This document shows, one piece after another, positions 17,610-27,875 of a DNA stretch of 64,000 bases (the stretch's first letter is position 1; each line of letters starts with the position of its first letter). The DNA comes from Aestuariibacter salexigens DSM 15300 (GTDB lineage Bacteria; Pseudomonadota; Gammaproteobacteria; Enterobacterales; Alteromonadaceae), in NCBI RefSeq assembly GCF_000429145.1, contig NZ_AUBH01000001.1, positions 744,001-808,000 on the forward strand. The letters run 5' to 3'. The notes under the pieces were generated by a model. The model did not search any database. It had not been told where the DNA came from and saw only the letters and a list, made by a program, of their open reading frames with translations. A program made the position numbers and the translations under genes.

Positions 17610-19258
17610 GCCCATGAATCGCGCAAGCCCACGGTGCGGTTAAACACCATTTTTGCTTCGCCAGACTCTTTATCCACACAGAAATAACCGGTGCGTTCAA
17701 ACTGAAACGCATCGCATTCTGCAGCGTTAGCGAGTGAAGGCTCTACCCAGCCAGTGACCACACTCAGAGAGTCGGGGTTAATGGCCTCGACGAAGTTCTC
17801 TGCTGCTGCAGGATTCGGCAACGTGAATAAACGGTCATACAGCCTGAACTCAGCAGGCAGCGCGTGCTGCGCAGACACCCAGTGGATCACACCTTTCACC
17901 TTGCGGCCGTCGGCAGGATCTTTGCCTAGCGTATCCGGGTCATAGCTACAGTAGACCGTCGTGACGTTGCCTTGCTCATCCTGTTCAAAGCGTTCAGCCT
18001 TGATGACGTAGGCATTACGCAAACGCACTTCTTTACCCAGTACCAGGCGCTTGAATTTCTTGTTCGCAGATTCTCTAAAATCTTCTGCTTCGATGTACAC
18101 TTCACGGCTGAATGGTACGGTGCGATGACCCAACTCTTCGCGATTAGGGTGACGGGGCGCGGTGAGCTCTTCAACCTGATCTTCCGGGAAGTTCTCGATC
18201 ACTACTTTAATCGGGTCCAGAACTGCCATGGCACGCGGCGCGTTGGCATTCAGGTCGTCACGGATACAGGCTTCCAGCATACCCATTTCGACCAGATTAT
18301 CCATTTTTGTCACGCCGATTCGAGCACAGAATTCACGCACGGAGGCCGGCGTGTAACCGCGGCGACGCAATCCAGCAATGGTCGGCATACGCGGATCATC
18401 CCAGCCTGCAACATGATTTTCGTCAACCAATTGAATAAGCTTCCGTTTACTGAGGACCGTGTACTCTAAGTTAAGACGCGAAAACTCATACTGTCTGGGC
18501 GTGGTGTCAATGCTGATGTTCTCTATCACCCAGTCGTACAGTCTGCGGTTATCTTGAAACTCAAGGGTACATAATGAGTGTGTGATACCTTCAATTGCAT
18601 CCGAAATACAGTGGGTAAAATCATACATCGGATAGATGCACCAGCTGTCGCCGGTCTGGTGATGGTGAGCAAACTTGACCCGGTAAAGAACGGGATCACG
18701 CATACACATGAACGGTGATGTCATGTCAATCTTTGCACGCAGGCAACACTGTCCCTCTTCATAATGACCGTTGGTCATCTTTTCAAAATGGGTCAGGTTT
18801 TCTTCCACAGAGGTGTCCCGATACGGACTATTCGTGCCGGGCTCTGTTAGGGTGCCGCGCATTTCACGCATCTGCTCCTGACTGGAAAAGTCGACATAGG
18901 CCAGACCTTTTTCAATCAACTCGACCGCGTAATCGTGTAACTGCTGGAAGTAATCTGATGAATAGCGAACATCACCATCCCACTGATAGCCCAGCCACTG
19001 CACATCGTTCATGATGGAGTGAACATAGTCGATGTTTTCTTTTTCCGGATTGGTATCGTCGAAACGCAGATTGCAGCGCCCTGAATAATCGTCAGCGATG
19101 CCAAAATTCAGACAAATCGATTTTGCGTGTCCGATATGTAAATACCCGTTTGGCTCAGGAGGAAAACGGGTATGAACCGTTGTATGCAAGCCATTGGCCA
19201 GATCCTTATCAATGATCTGACGAATAAAGTTGGTCGGACGATGTTCTGTCTCGGCCAT
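17594..19258 (-). CDS. glnS: Glutaminyl-tRNA synthetase
   Basis: A 554-residue class I aminoacyl-tRNA synthetase, as long as E. coli GlnS, which charges tRNA-Gln with glutamine. The HIGH motif is exact at 41-44 ([10 protein letters not shown]) and the KMSKS-type motif is VLSKR at 268-272. The N-terminus ([14 protein letters not shown]) and the C-terminal anticodon-binding beta-barrels ([23 protein letters not shown]) are complete. The direct pathway is implied, so this species need not form Gln-tRNA by amidation. It is a single-gene unit. Confidence 0.98.
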   Translation of the reverse strand: MAETEHRPTNFIRQIIDKDLANGLHTTVHTRFPPEPNGYLHIGHAKSICLNFGIADDYSGRCNLRFDDTNPEKENIDYVHSIMNDVQWLGYQWDGDVRYSSDYFQQLHDYAVELIEKGLAYVDFSSQEQMREMRGTLTEPGTNSPYRDTSVEENLTHFEKMTNGHYEEGQCCLRAKIDMTSPFMCMRDPVLYRVKFAHHHQTGDSWCIYPMYDFTHCISDAIEGITHSLCTLEFQDNRRLYDWVIENISIDTTPRQYEFSRLNLEYTVLSKRKLIQLVDENHVAGWDDPRMPTIAGLRRRGYTPASVREFCARIGVTKMDNLVEMGMLEACIRDDLNANAPRAMAVLDPIKVVIENFPEDQVEELTAPRHPNREELGHRTVPFSREVYIEAEDFRESANKKFKRLVLGKEVRLRNAYVIKAERFEQDEQGNVTTVYCSYDPDTLGKDPADGRKVKGVIHWVSAQHALPAEFRLYDRLFTLPNPAAAENFVEAINPDSLSVVTGWVEPSLANAAECDAFQFERTGYFCVDKESGEAKMVFNRTVGLRDSWAKIAD

Positions 19259-19474
19259 TCATTCAACCTCGAATAATAAAAGTGGGTGTTTAATTAAGGC
19301 GCGCAGTATACCACTAAGTGTCGTTAGCTTAAGGACTTTATCGACAACAAAACCTATCTGGTTTGCAACGTTAGCACCGAAAAGCCATGACTAGGCATTG
19401 CGTTGGCCGAGTTCGCTGGTGTATAACCTTAAAAAGCGCGTTGCGCAGAAAAATAATAACACCCTACATTGATT

Positions 19475-20521
19475 ATGAAAGATAAAGCGACGTCATTTGA
19501 CATTGCTCACAGAGCAGGCGTTTCTCAGTCGACGGTGAGTCGTGCACTGAGCAACAGTCCGCTGGTCAATCCGGAAACCCGCGAGCGGATCCAGAAGATT
19601 GCCCAAGAGCTAAACTACAAAGTTGATAAAAACGCCAGTAACCTGCGCAAGCAACAGAGCAAAACGATCGCCTTGTTGCTGTTTGAGGACCCCACCTCAG
19701 ACGACTCCATGATCAATCCGTTCTTTCTGTCGATGCTGGGCAGTATCACCCGTGCCTGCTCGAATGCCGGCTACGACCTGCTCGTATCGTTTCAAAACAT
19801 GAATGATGACTGGCACGCTGAATACGAAGATTCGCATAAAGCAGATGGCATTATCCTGCTTGGCTATGGCAATTACCTGGATTACAAAGACAAAATTGAC
19901 CAGTTGATTGACCAGGGCACCCATTTTGTCAGATGGGGCGCTCAGGATGCCGAGCACCCAGGCGTATCGATTGGTTGTGATAACTTTCAGGGTGGCTTTG
20001 ATGTGACCCGACATCTTCTCAACCTCGGTCATAAACATTTTGCGTTTATCGGCGGCGCTGACAACAGCGCGCCTGAATTTATGGCGCGCTTTACCGGTCA
20101 TGTGGACGCCCTACAGCAAGCAGGCGTGTTAGGTCAAAAAGCCTACCAGTACGACGCCATCTCGACAGAAGAATCTGGCTATCAGGCAGTGATGACCATG
20201 CTTGCCGAAGGCTACCAGCCTGATGCCGTCGTTTGCGCCAGCGATGTGATTGCGCTCGGTGTATTGCAGGCGCTGCGTGATAAAAAAATCAGTGTGCCCG
20301 AGCAAATCGCGGTAGTGGGGTATGACAACATTACGGTCTCGTCATTTACTACGCCGGCACTGACGACCGTTCAGCAAAATACCCGTCTGGCAGGCGAAAT
20401 CCTGGTCGAAAAACTGCTGAAGATGATCGCAGGTGAGCAGGTTCAGCCTTACCTGATGCCGGTCGATGTCGTCGTCAGACAATCCTGCGGCACAAAGCAA
20501 AGCATATTGGTAGGTAAGTAG
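19475..20521 (+). CDS. LacI-family transcriptional regulator of the alpha-glucan locus
   Basis: A 348-residue LacI/GalR regulator. The helix-turn-helix is at residues 7-26 (SFDIAHRAGVSQSTVSRALS), then the hinge (ELNYKVDKNASNLRKQ) and a periplasmic-binding-protein-like effector domain with GYDNI and the C-terminal dimerisation region. The ATG at 19475 is used; a TTG two codons earlier is less likely. Its position at the edge of the glucan genes, and the five LacI-type palindromes with a central CG (TGCATACGTATTCA and variants) before those genes, make it the best candidate regulator. The effector would be a maltodextrin or glucose derivative. No copy of the site lies before its own gene, so autoregulation through it is not supported. 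The symbol malR would fit but is not proven. Confidence 0.88.
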   Translation: MKDKATSFDIAHRAGVSQSTVSRALSNSPLVNPETRERIQKIAQELNYKVDKNASNLRKQQSKTIALLLFEDPTSDDSMINPFFLSMLGSITRACSNAGYDLLVSFQNMNDDWHAEYEDSHKADGIILLGYGNYLDYKDKIDQLIDQGTHFVRWGAQDAEHPGVSIGCDNFQGGFDVTRHLLNLGHKHFAFIGGADNSAPEFMARFTGHVDALQQAGVLGQKAYQYDAISTEESGYQAVMTMLAEGYQPDAVVCASDVIALGVLQALRDKKISVPEQIAVVGYDNITVSSFTTPALTTVQQNTRLAGEILVEKLLKMIAGEQVQPYLMPVDVVVRQSCGTKQSILVGK

Positions 20522-20539
20522 GGCCGCAGCGTGCGGCCC
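20521..20539. terminator. Hairpin between convergent regulator and amylase genes
   Basis: A perfect GGGCCGCA-GCG-TGCGGCCC stem starts at the last base of the regulator stop codon and lies 9 bp from the amylase stop. No strong T-tract follows on either strand, so termination strength is uncertain. Confidence 0.6.
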
Positions 20540-20547
20540 CTCACGTA

Positions 20548-22266
20548 TTATTTATTCGCCATCAACGTCATCAATGTATCTTCAAGCGCCTGATGGTTAA
20601 CCACACCGTCACGCACCCAAACCTGCACGCCATTGGCTGGCACGTCAGAACTGAACGTTTGACCCTGGGTTAATGTGACCGTCTTGCCGCTCAGCTGCTC
20701 CTGCCACTGCCCCGCCTGAACAAACTTCTGCACGTTGATTGTTGCAGGTGTTTGGCCTTTATTTAACAGTACCAGTGCAGTCTGCGCGGTATCACCGTCT
20801 TGCAAAACCCGATAGAACGCCGCGTGGTGACCTTCAAACAGCACATTCACCTGCAAACCACGCTGCAGGGCCGGCGTTGTTTTTCTGACATTGGCGATCT
20901 GCTTCAGCGATTGATAAATAGGATGTTGAGACGCCCGGTCAATATTTTCCTGCCCATAATAATTGCGATTTCCAGCATGCTCAGCGGTACCGCGCATAAA
21001 ACCAATTTCCGAGCCCTGATACACAACTGGAATACCGCGGCTGGTAAATAGCCAGTTGTTGGCATTAATAAAACCTTCGTCACTGGCATTCATGCGGCGC
21101 ATATCATGATTATCGTAAAAGGTGGTCAGATCATAGGGGTTTTGATAAGGCCCATGAGTCAGGTGCAAATAAGAGGTCAGCGCGGCAAAATCGCTGTCCG
21201 GATCTTCAAACACCTTTGTCATGGCCTGCTGACCGGGAAAATCCAGTACGCTAATGCCACCGTTCTTCGGCTGTGTGTGCTGAGCGATGAAGTTAGCATT
21301 GTAGTCATAGCTTTCCGCGAACATGAAAAAATCAGGGTGTTGCTCACGAATGCGATCCGCCATCGTCTTCCAGAAATGATGTGGTACGTGCTTGATGGTA
21401 TCAATTCTGAATGCATCTGCGCCCTGCTCTATCCAGTACAAATAACTGTTGATCAGATAATCCTGTACCGCTGGATTGGACTCATCCAGATTCGACAGCT
21501 GCATGATGTCCTTTTCACGGTGGAAAAATGCATGTAGAGGTTCATCGCCGCTGAGCGCTTCAGGCTCGAGGTTTTGATGATCTGCCACCAAGTTTCCCTC
21601 GATGTCATACAGCTCACCAAATTTGGGCTGATCTACGGGCATGGAAAAAGAAGGTGAACCGTGATTTGCTACGACATCAAAGACGGTTTTAATACCAAAT
21701 TCATCACGCAGTGTTTGGGTCAGGGTTTTGTAATCCAAATCAGTAGATGGATAGTGTTCATCCACCTGATAAAAATTGTTCGCCCAGTATCCGTGGTAAC
21801 CAGTCTTGCCGCCATCTTTGAACATACCGCCAAATTCAATCGGCTCACCACCGGCAAAGGCCTGGTCAGGATTGTCCACTATCGGCGTTAACCACAGTGC
21901 AGTGAAACCCATATCGCGGATATAGTCAGCGTTGTTGAGGATCCCTTTAAAGTCGCCGCCCATGTAGCCGACATACGCAGTCTGCCCTTCTGGTCCGGTC
22001 AATTCACCCTGCCAGGTAGGATAGTCTCCTCCCTGCTGTTCATAATTATTACTCGGGTCGCCGTCAACAAAGCGGTCGGTCATAGCAAAGTAAATCGCTT
22101 CAGCAGCAAAGGGTTCACGGGTACCAAAATACTCAGGCAACTCAGTTTGTGTGATTGTCTGTTCGGCAACAGGCATGTCTGTTGTCTGTGATACAGGCTG
22201 GCAGGCAACGAAAAAAGCCGTGCCTGATAACAGGCAGAAATGTCGTAATGTAGACTGTTGTTTCAT
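20548..22266 (-). CDS. GH13 alpha-amylase-type lipoprotein (CGTase-like architecture)
   Basis: A 572-residue glycoside hydrolase family 13 enzyme acting on alpha-1,4-glucans. A lipoprotein signal ends at Cys22 (FFVAC-Q), so it is probably held in the outer membrane. The catalytic residues are nucleophile Asp289 in DAFRIDTIKH, acid/base Glu318 in FAESYDY, and Asp388 in FYDNHDMRR. The FDVVANHG region is a conserved Ca/His motif. The order of motifs, with the long loop GYMGGDFKGI, resembles cyclodextrin-glucanotransferase or maltogenic amylase types, but product specificity cannot be read. The start at 22266 is preceded by AAGGA; an upstream ATG is less likely. It is the last gene of the GH97 operon. 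Confidence 0.9.
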   Translation of the reverse strand: MKQQSTLRHFCLLSGTAFFVACQPVSQTTDMPVAEQTITQTELPEYFGTREPFAAEAIYFAMTDRFVDGDPSNNYEQQGGDYPTWQGELTGPEGQTAYVGYMGGDFKGILNNADYIRDMGFTALWLTPIVDNPDQAFAGGEPIEFGGMFKDGGKTGYHGYWANNFYQVDEHYPSTDLDYKTLTQTLRDEFGIKTVFDVVANHGSPSFSMPVDQPKFGELYDIEGNLVADHQNLEPEALSGDEPLHAFFHREKDIMQLSNLDESNPAVQDYLINSYLYWIEQGADAFRIDTIKHVPHHFWKTMADRIREQHPDFFMFAESYDYNANFIAQHTQPKNGGISVLDFPGQQAMTKVFEDPDSDFAALTSYLHLTHGPYQNPYDLTTFYDNHDMRRMNASDEGFINANNWLFTSRGIPVVYQGSEIGFMRGTAEHAGNRNYYGQENIDRASQHPIYQSLKQIANVRKTTPALQRGLQVNVLFEGHHAAFYRVLQDGDTAQTALVLLNKGQTPATINVQKFVQAGQWQEQLSGKTVTLTQGQTFSSDVPANGVQVWVRDGVVNHQALEDTLMTLMANK

Positions 22267-22287
22267 AGCATAATCCTTGTGCAACGG

Positions 22288-23775
22288 TTACTCGATGACA
22301 GCAGCAGCGGCATTTGGATCCTGCACTTCCTGCTCTTTGACTAAAAATACCGACGCGGCTCCCAACATCATAAATACGCCGGCCAGCACCACGATATACA
22401 CAGCCTGATTGGCAAACACGCTGCCCAGGATTAACCCTGACAGCAGACCTGACACAATCTGTGGCGCCGCTATGGTGAAGTTAAAAATACCCATGTAGAC
22501 ACCGGTCTTATCCGCCGGCAGTGCGCCCGCTAAAATCGCATACGGCATGGCTAAAATAGCTGCCCACGCAATGCCCACACCAATCATCGACAGCACCAGC
22601 CCGACAGCGCCCTGCGGCACGGTAACCTCGGTAACGAGTAAATTGACATGTACCAGCGTTGGGTCCTGAAACAGCAGGAAACTGATATAACCAAGCCCCC
22701 CGGCGACAAGTGACAGAGAGTACACGGTTTTTCTGCCGAAGGTATCCGCCAGCTTGGTTAGCACAACGGCGAATAACACCGAGAAAATCGCCTGCGCGGC
22801 ATATAGAATACCTACCCAGTCACCTGCGCTGCTTTTCGCCGCAGCAATCTCGGCGGGAATCCCACCCGCTGCCTCGATGTAGGCCGGGTCATACCACTCT
22901 ACGCCGACGCCCCAAATGTGCTGTCCCATTGCTGCCGGAAAATACGTCCACATGATAAATAGTGCAAACCAGGAAAAGAATTGCACAATTGCTAGTCGCT
23001 TCATTATTGGTGGCATGTCTTTCATCAATTGCCAGAAGCCGGCCAGTTTCTCACCAAGTGAACGTTTCTCCTGCTGCGGTTTGGCCGCTTGCGCAGCATC
23101 CATTCCTTTATAACGATAATATTCTTCAGGCGGGTATTCTTTGGTTCTGAACACTGTCCACAATACGGAACCCAACAGTAAGGTCGCACCAATATAAAAT
23201 GACCAGATAACAGAAGGCGCAACCTCCCCCGCTTCGGCAACGTTGTCCAGGCCAATAACGTTGGTAAACACAAATGGCAGAATAGAGCCGATTACCGCAC
23301 CGATATTAATCAGTAGAGTCTGGATGGAGTATCCCAGATTACGCTGCTCCGGCGGTACCATGTCTGACACCAGCGAACGAAACGGCTGAAAGGTCACGTT
23401 AAACGCCGCATCTTTAATTGCGAAAATCAGCAGACCAAAGATCATAGGCGGCAAAATAGCCACCACCATGGATGAATTAGGCAGCAATGCCATCGCGGTT
23501 GCAGCAACAAACGCACCACCGAAAATAAATGGCAGACGGCGGCCAAGGCGATTCCAGGTACGGTCAGATGCTGCGCCAACAATCGGCTGCACAATCAGGC
23601 CCATGACCGGTGCGGCCAGCCAGAAAAGCGACAGCGAAGACAGGTCTGCGCCTAAATCTGACAGAATACGACTGACGTTGCCGTTTTGCAGTGCGAACCC
23701 GACTTGCACGCCTAGAAAGCCAAAACTGACGTTCCATACCTGCCAAAAGCTGAGTTGTGGTTGTTGCTTGCTCAT
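22288..23775 (-). CDS. malT: GPH/MFS maltodextrin-type sugar transporter
   Basis: A 495-residue integral membrane carrier with about 12 hydrophobic segments and a long central cytoplasmic loop (about residues 215-255, rich in Lys, Glu and Gln). It belongs to the sugar:cation symporter group related to plant sucrose and SLC45 carriers, which in marine gammaproteobacteria and Xanthomonas is called MalT and moves maltose or maltodextrin across the inner membrane. Landmarks are QNGNVSRILSDLGAD in the first segment, SDRTWNRLGRRLPFI after segment 2, and LADTFGRKTVY in the second half. It lies between two GH13 genes, 33 bp after the first and 21 bp before the second. This transporter should not be confused with the E. 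coli MalT activator. Confidence 0.87.
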   Translation of the reverse strand: MSKQQPQLSFWQVWNVSFGFLGVQVGFALQNGNVSRILSDLGADLSSLSLFWLAAPVMGLIVQPIVGAASDRTWNRLGRRLPFIFGGAFVAATAMALLPNSSMVVAILPPMIFGLLIFAIKDAAFNVTFQPFRSLVSDMVPPEQRNLGYSIQTLLINIGAVIGSILPFVFTNVIGLDNVAEAGEVAPSVIWSFYIGATLLLGSVLWTVFRTKEYPPEEYYRYKGMDAAQAAKPQQEKRSLGEKLAGFWQLMKDMPPIMKRLAIVQFFSWFALFIMWTYFPAAMGQHIWGVGVEWYDPAYIEAAGGIPAEIAAAKSSAGDWVGILYAAQAIFSVLFAVVLTKLADTFGRKTVYSLSLVAGGLGYISFLLFQDPTLVHVNLLVTEVTVPQGAVGLVLSMIGVGIAWAAILAMPYAILAGALPADKTGVYMGIFNFTIAAPQIVSGLLSGLILGSVFANQAVYIVVLAGVFMMLGAASVFLVKEQEVQDPNAAAAVIE

Positions 23776-23808
23776 GATGTTCTCTCTTCGCGCGACATGC
23801 GGTGATGG

Positions 23809-25662
23809 TTATTGTTGTATTTGTAAAATTAACGTTTGCTTCGGTCCGACGGTGAGGGTGTCCTCAAGACGGTAAGGACGTCCCGTGATCGCATCTGCGG
23901 CGTTCACCGGACCGCGCAATACTTCTGAAAAACGCTGCAGATCGAGGCTGGCAGGCTGATCATTTTTATTCAGCACGACCATCACCTGCTGTCGTTCGCT
24001 GGTTCTGAAAAACACATAGGTGCCGTTGTCAGGTGCATATTGCGTTAACTTGCCACGGGCAATGGCGTCACTGGTTTGACGCCAGTTCAACAAGCGTTTA
24101 AAAAACAGCTGCATATCCTGCTGCAGTGGTGATAGCCCTTTGCCAGTAAAAGCATTGACTAAGTCATCGCTCCAGCCACCAGGAAAATCAGACCGGATAA
24201 TGCCATGATCATCCGTACCCGCATTACTCATGGCGATTTCAGTGCCATAGAACACCTGGGGGATGCCACGCATGGTCATAATGAAACTCATCGCCATTTT
24301 CAGCAATTCAGGATCTTCATTGAGCTGAGTAAACACTCGACTCATGTCGTGATTATCACCGAATACGACTAGGTTGTATGGGTCGCCATAGAGAAAATCA
24401 CTGGCGATGAGCTCATACAGCTTACGTAGTCCGGTGGCCCAGGTTTCCGGCTCCTGCAGCGCGCTGATCAACGTGGTCTGCAGTGGGAAGTCCATCACGC
24501 TTGGAAGGTAAGACTGATAGTCGTCATGCCGACGGCTGTCCTGTTGCCAGTACGCAACAATAGCAGGATTGACAGACCACTCCTCGCCGACAATATTGAA
24601 ATTCGGATACTCCTGCATGACGCGACGCGTCCACTCGCCGAGAAAGGCCTTATCTGAATATGAGTAGGTGTCGACACGGATCCCCGATAAATCAGCAAAC
24701 TCTATCCACCAAATCGCATTTTGAATTAAATAGGTCGCCAAGTGAGGGTTGCGCTGATTAAGATCAGGCATGGTTTCCACAAACCAGCCATCATTAAATG
24801 CCTGTTTGTCTATCATCGCGCCATGCGGATCGTGCAGTGCCTCGCGCCGATGCGAAGTCGGAGTGAATTCACCGCCATTGTTAATCCAATCTGCACTGGG
24901 CAAATCTTTCATCCACCAATGTTCAGAGCCTATATGATTGAGGATCACATCCATAATCACGCCGATGCCGCGCTGCCTCGCCTGAGCGGATAACTCTGCG
25001 TAAAGCGCATTACTACCAAGTCTGGGATCAATGTTGTAATAATCGGTGGTGCTGTAGCCATGATAGGAATACTGGGGCATATCATTGACCAGCAATGGCA
25101 TGGTCCAGATTTGCGTGAACCCCATATCTTCAATGTAGTCGAGGTGCGCTATGATCCCCTGAATATCACCACCGTGACGACCACCTTTATAGGCGCGCTC
25201 TGGTCCTTCCCGAAGTCCCTCGACCTGGTCATTCGCTGGATCGCCGTTGGCAAATCGGTCTGGCGTGATGAGATAAATCACATCAGAGGCGTCAAAGCCC
25301 TGTCTTTGCGCAGAGCCTGCACGACGACGCTTGAATTCATATGGGCGAGACACACTCTCACCACTTGGCAACACAAACTCCAGTGATGCGATGCCGGGCC
25401 TTAAGGTGTCTGACAGTGATAAATAGATAAACGCATAGTTTGGGTTATCCAGTGACTCGACGCGTTCAATCTGTACCCCTGGATAATCGAGACGCACCTG
25501 AGCGCCTGCAATGTTGTCGCCATGCACCATGAGCTGCAAGTCGGGATGCACCATATCGGCCCACCAAAATGAGGGCTCGACCCGTTCAAGGCTTTGTGCA
25601 TAAGTTACACCCTGAACTAACAGTAAAAATGCTACAACGAGAAGTCTTGTCATTATCATCAT
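23809..25662 (-). CDS. GH13 neopullulanase/cyclomaltodextrinase-like enzyme (SusA-like), periplasmic
   Basis: A 618-residue protein with a signal peptide (ending near TYAQ, residue 22-23), an N-terminal beta-sandwich of the cyclomaltodextrinase type (residues ~25-112, FWWADMVHPDLQLMVHG), a GH13 barrel and a C-terminal beta-domain. The catalytic residues are Asp331 in SGIRVDTYSYSD, Glu360 in IVGEEWS and Asp439 in FGDNHDMSR. The HGYSTTDYYNIDPRLGS motif is typical of neopullulanase-like enzymes, which break maltodextrins or pullulan to small sugars. The ATG at 25662 overlaps the GH97 stop (ATGA). Two further ATGs (25659-25657 and 25653-25651) also precede the signal peptide and cannot be excluded. 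Second gene of the operon. Confidence 0.9.
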   Translation of the reverse strand: MMIMTRLLVVAFLLLVQGVTYAQSLERVEPSFWWADMVHPDLQLMVHGDNIAGAQVRLDYPGVQIERVESLDNPNYAFIYLSLSDTLRPGIASLEFVLPSGESVSRPYEFKRRRAGSAQRQGFDASDVIYLITPDRFANGDPANDQVEGLREGPERAYKGGRHGGDIQGIIAHLDYIEDMGFTQIWTMPLLVNDMPQYSYHGYSTTDYYNIDPRLGSNALYAELSAQARQRGIGVIMDVILNHIGSEHWWMKDLPSADWINNGGEFTPTSHRREALHDPHGAMIDKQAFNDGWFVETMPDLNQRNPHLATYLIQNAIWWIEFADLSGIRVDTYSYSDKAFLGEWTRRVMQEYPNFNIVGEEWSVNPAIVAYWQQDSRRHDDYQSYLPSVMDFPLQTTLISALQEPETWATGLRKLYELIASDFLYGDPYNLVVFGDNHDMSRVFTQLNEDPELLKMAMSFIMTMRGIPQVFYGTEIAMSNAGTDDHGIIRSDFPGGWSDDLVNAFTGKGLSPLQQDMQLFFKRLLNWRQTSDAIARGKLTQYAPDNGTYVFFRTSERQQVMVVLNKNDQPASLDLQRFSEVLRGPVNAADAITGRPYRLEDTLTVGPKQTLILQIQQ

Positions 25663-27704
25663 CTCTTTATCAGTGCGAACCTGACGGCTGCACCACCGCT
25701 GGGTGCAAGACGCAAAGTCAGCACGTCTTCCTTGTCTACTGCTGTTGATTGTATAACGTATTGATAGGGATTGGTCTGCCAAGTCGCCTCTTCGCCGTCT
25801 TTATAGATCTGCGCCTGATAGCGAACATTCGCATCCAGAAACGATAGCGGAATAGTTAACACTCTTTCATTTTCATCAGTGATAGCGCCCAGATACCAGT
25901 CTTCACCATCGCGCTGCTTTCTGGCAATGGCAACGAAATCACCTACCTCACCCTGTAAAGCAATACTGTGTGACCAGTCGGTTGGCACGTCAACAATAAA
26001 CTGAAACGCGTCCTGATACTGTGCATAATGTTCAGGCAGATCGGCGACCATCTGAATAGGGCTGTACAGGGCCACATAAAGTGCGAGCTGTTTCATCAAG
26101 GTAGTCTGAACCCGGTTTTCTGCATCAAGGCCGTTCGCTGCCAGATTAAAGATGCCAGGCGTAAAATCCATTGGTCCGGATAGCATGCGCGTAAATGCCA
26201 GATTAACTTCATGTTCGGGCGGGTTCGGCGGTGAGCCCCAGGCGTTGAACTCTTGTCCCCTGGCGCCCTCGCGACTGATCCAGTTTGGGTAGGTACGTCG
26301 CAGACCGGTATCTTTAATCGGTTCATGGGTATTAATGCTGATCTTGTATTTGGCTGCCAGTTCCACGCTGCGCAGGTAATGATTGACGCCGTACTGACTG
26401 TCATGCCACTCATAACGGGTGATCCCTTGTTCATCTACCCGTTTCATCTGACCACCATCGGCCACGTAACCTGTTTTTACCTGTCTGACATCGAGCGAGT
26501 CATACAGCGCATAGGCCCGCTCCACTTGCTGTTCGTAATGCGTCACACTGCCTGATGTTTCATGGTGACCAACCAGGCGCACGCCTTTTTCGCGGGCATA
26601 GGATGACACTGCTGCCAAATCGAAGTCGGTGTAGGCCTTTGTAAAATTAAACAGGTCGCCATCTTTGAACCAGTCTCCGTCCCAGCCGTGATTCCAGCCT
26701 TCCACCAGCACACCGTCGAAGCCATGCTGTGCAGCAAAATCAATATATTGTCTGGCCCGTTCTGTTGTCGCACCGTGCACACCATCATTGCCCCATGAGA
26801 ATTTGCCCAGATGCATTCCCCACCAGATACCCACATACTTTCCGGGCTCGACCCAATCTACGTTACCCAACATATTGGCGTCATTTAAATTTATGATCAG
26901 GTCAGAATTGATTAAACCCACTGCATTGGGCGCAACCTGAATGGTGCGCCATGGTGAGATAAAATCATCACGAGTAAGCACTTTAAGACCATCTGAGCGC
27001 GGCACTAATGCGGCCTTCAGCGTACCGCTGCGCCTCTGGTCCAGATACATTGAGGCAAAATCGACCAACGCTGCTTCATGAATGCTGATGTGGATGCCAT
27101 CTTGTCGACGAACAGTGAATGGCGTGTGAACGCGATCGATGTCTGCGAAACCGCTTTGTTGGTACAAAAACTCATAGCGATTCCATCCTAGCGCCGGTAT
27201 CCACCACGCCTGAGCCTGTTCGCTTTGCGTCAGCGTAGACTCTGTCAGCTCGTCAGTGATAGCGATGCCCTGCTCACCAGAACCCAGCATCTCATAGCGA
27301 AACCCTATGCCGTCGTTATACACGCGCCATCTTACTTGCAACGCTGCAAAAGAGTCATCCGGCAAGGTAAATCCTGTAAGCGCCTCGGTAAATTGATTAA
27401 TAACATGCTGTCTCTCACCCCAGCGTTGCGACCACGTATCGTTGAATGTTTTTGGTGTGATATCGTTGAGGCGTTCGCCCTGCAGCCCAAAGGCCGGGCG
27501 ATCACGAAACACTATGCCCAGTCGTGCATCGCGGATTACGGTGACACCATTAAACGTCACGCTATAGCGCAATCCATCCTGGTCGGTGATCTGAACGGTC
27601 AGATTTTTATCCGGCGACACTATACGCACGGACTTGGCCAGACATGCCGTCGAGATGCCGCTCAACAGCATTAGCATAGCTATTAACAAACCAACCCGTA
27701 GCAA
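25659..27704 (-). CDS. GH97 alpha-glucosidase (SusB-like), exported
   Basis: A 681-residue glycoside hydrolase family 97 protein with an N-terminal beta-supersandwich, a catalytic barrel and a C-terminal beta-domain. The signal peptide ends near STACLAKS. Glu461 in NTHEP and Glu485 in GQEFN are 24 residues apart, the same spacing as Glu508 and Glu532 in SusB of Bacteroides thetaiotaomicron, which are the base and acid of an inverting alpha-glucosidase. This points to the inverting subgroup and release of glucose from maltodextrin ends. A Cys at 21 is a poor lipobox, so a soluble periplasmic location is more likely. It is first in a four-gene operon (GH97, neopullulanase, transporter, amylase) behind a glucan-regulon promoter. 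Confidence 0.92.
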   Translation of the reverse strand: MLRVGLLIAMLMLLSGISTACLAKSVRIVSPDKNLTVQITDQDGLRYSVTFNGVTVIRDARLGIVFRDRPAFGLQGERLNDITPKTFNDTWSQRWGERQHVINQFTEALTGFTLPDDSFAALQVRWRVYNDGIGFRYEMLGSGEQGIAITDELTESTLTQSEQAQAWWIPALGWNRYEFLYQQSGFADIDRVHTPFTVRRQDGIHISIHEAALVDFASMYLDQRRSGTLKAALVPRSDGLKVLTRDDFISPWRTIQVAPNAVGLINSDLIINLNDANMLGNVDWVEPGKYVGIWWGMHLGKFSWGNDGVHGATTERARQYIDFAAQHGFDGVLVEGWNHGWDGDWFKDGDLFNFTKAYTDFDLAAVSSYAREKGVRLVGHHETSGSVTHYEQQVERAYALYDSLDVRQVKTGYVADGGQMKRVDEQGITRYEWHDSQYGVNHYLRSVELAAKYKISINTHEPIKDTGLRRTYPNWISREGARGQEFNAWGSPPNPPEHEVNLAFTRMLSGPMDFTPGIFNLAANGLDAENRVQTTLMKQLALYVALYSPIQMVADLPEHYAQYQDAFQFIVDVPTDWSHSIALQGEVGDFVAIARKQRDGEDWYLGAITDENERVLTIPLSFLDANVRYQAQIYKDGEEATWQTNPYQYVIQSTAVDKEDVLTLRLAPSGGAAVRFALIKR

Positions 27705-27753
27705 TGTAGACTCTCCAGAGGACGTTAATCACATGTTAACATTTGAGCTACGC

Positions 27754-27802
27754 ATACTACCCGCACAGCTCACATAGCAACAAACATTTGCATACGTATT
27801 CA
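27754..27802 (-). promoter_or_regulatory. Glucan-regulon operator plus promoter of the GH97 operon
   Basis: The operator TGCATACGTATTCA occupies 27789-27802. Reading the minus strand, a 5-bp gap is followed by TTGTTG (-35, 27783-27778), an 18-bp spacer and TAGTAT (-10, 27759-27754). The predicted start point leaves a leader of about 40 bases before the GH97 ATG at 27704. The halogenase gene diverges on the other side, but no equivalent promoter layout is visible for it. Confidence 0.75.
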
Positions 27803-27875
27803 ACGTATATGGGATAGGCAATATCAGGCAATGACAGTAAAAATGGGCCGTAAATTTTAAGCAAGGACACATGGC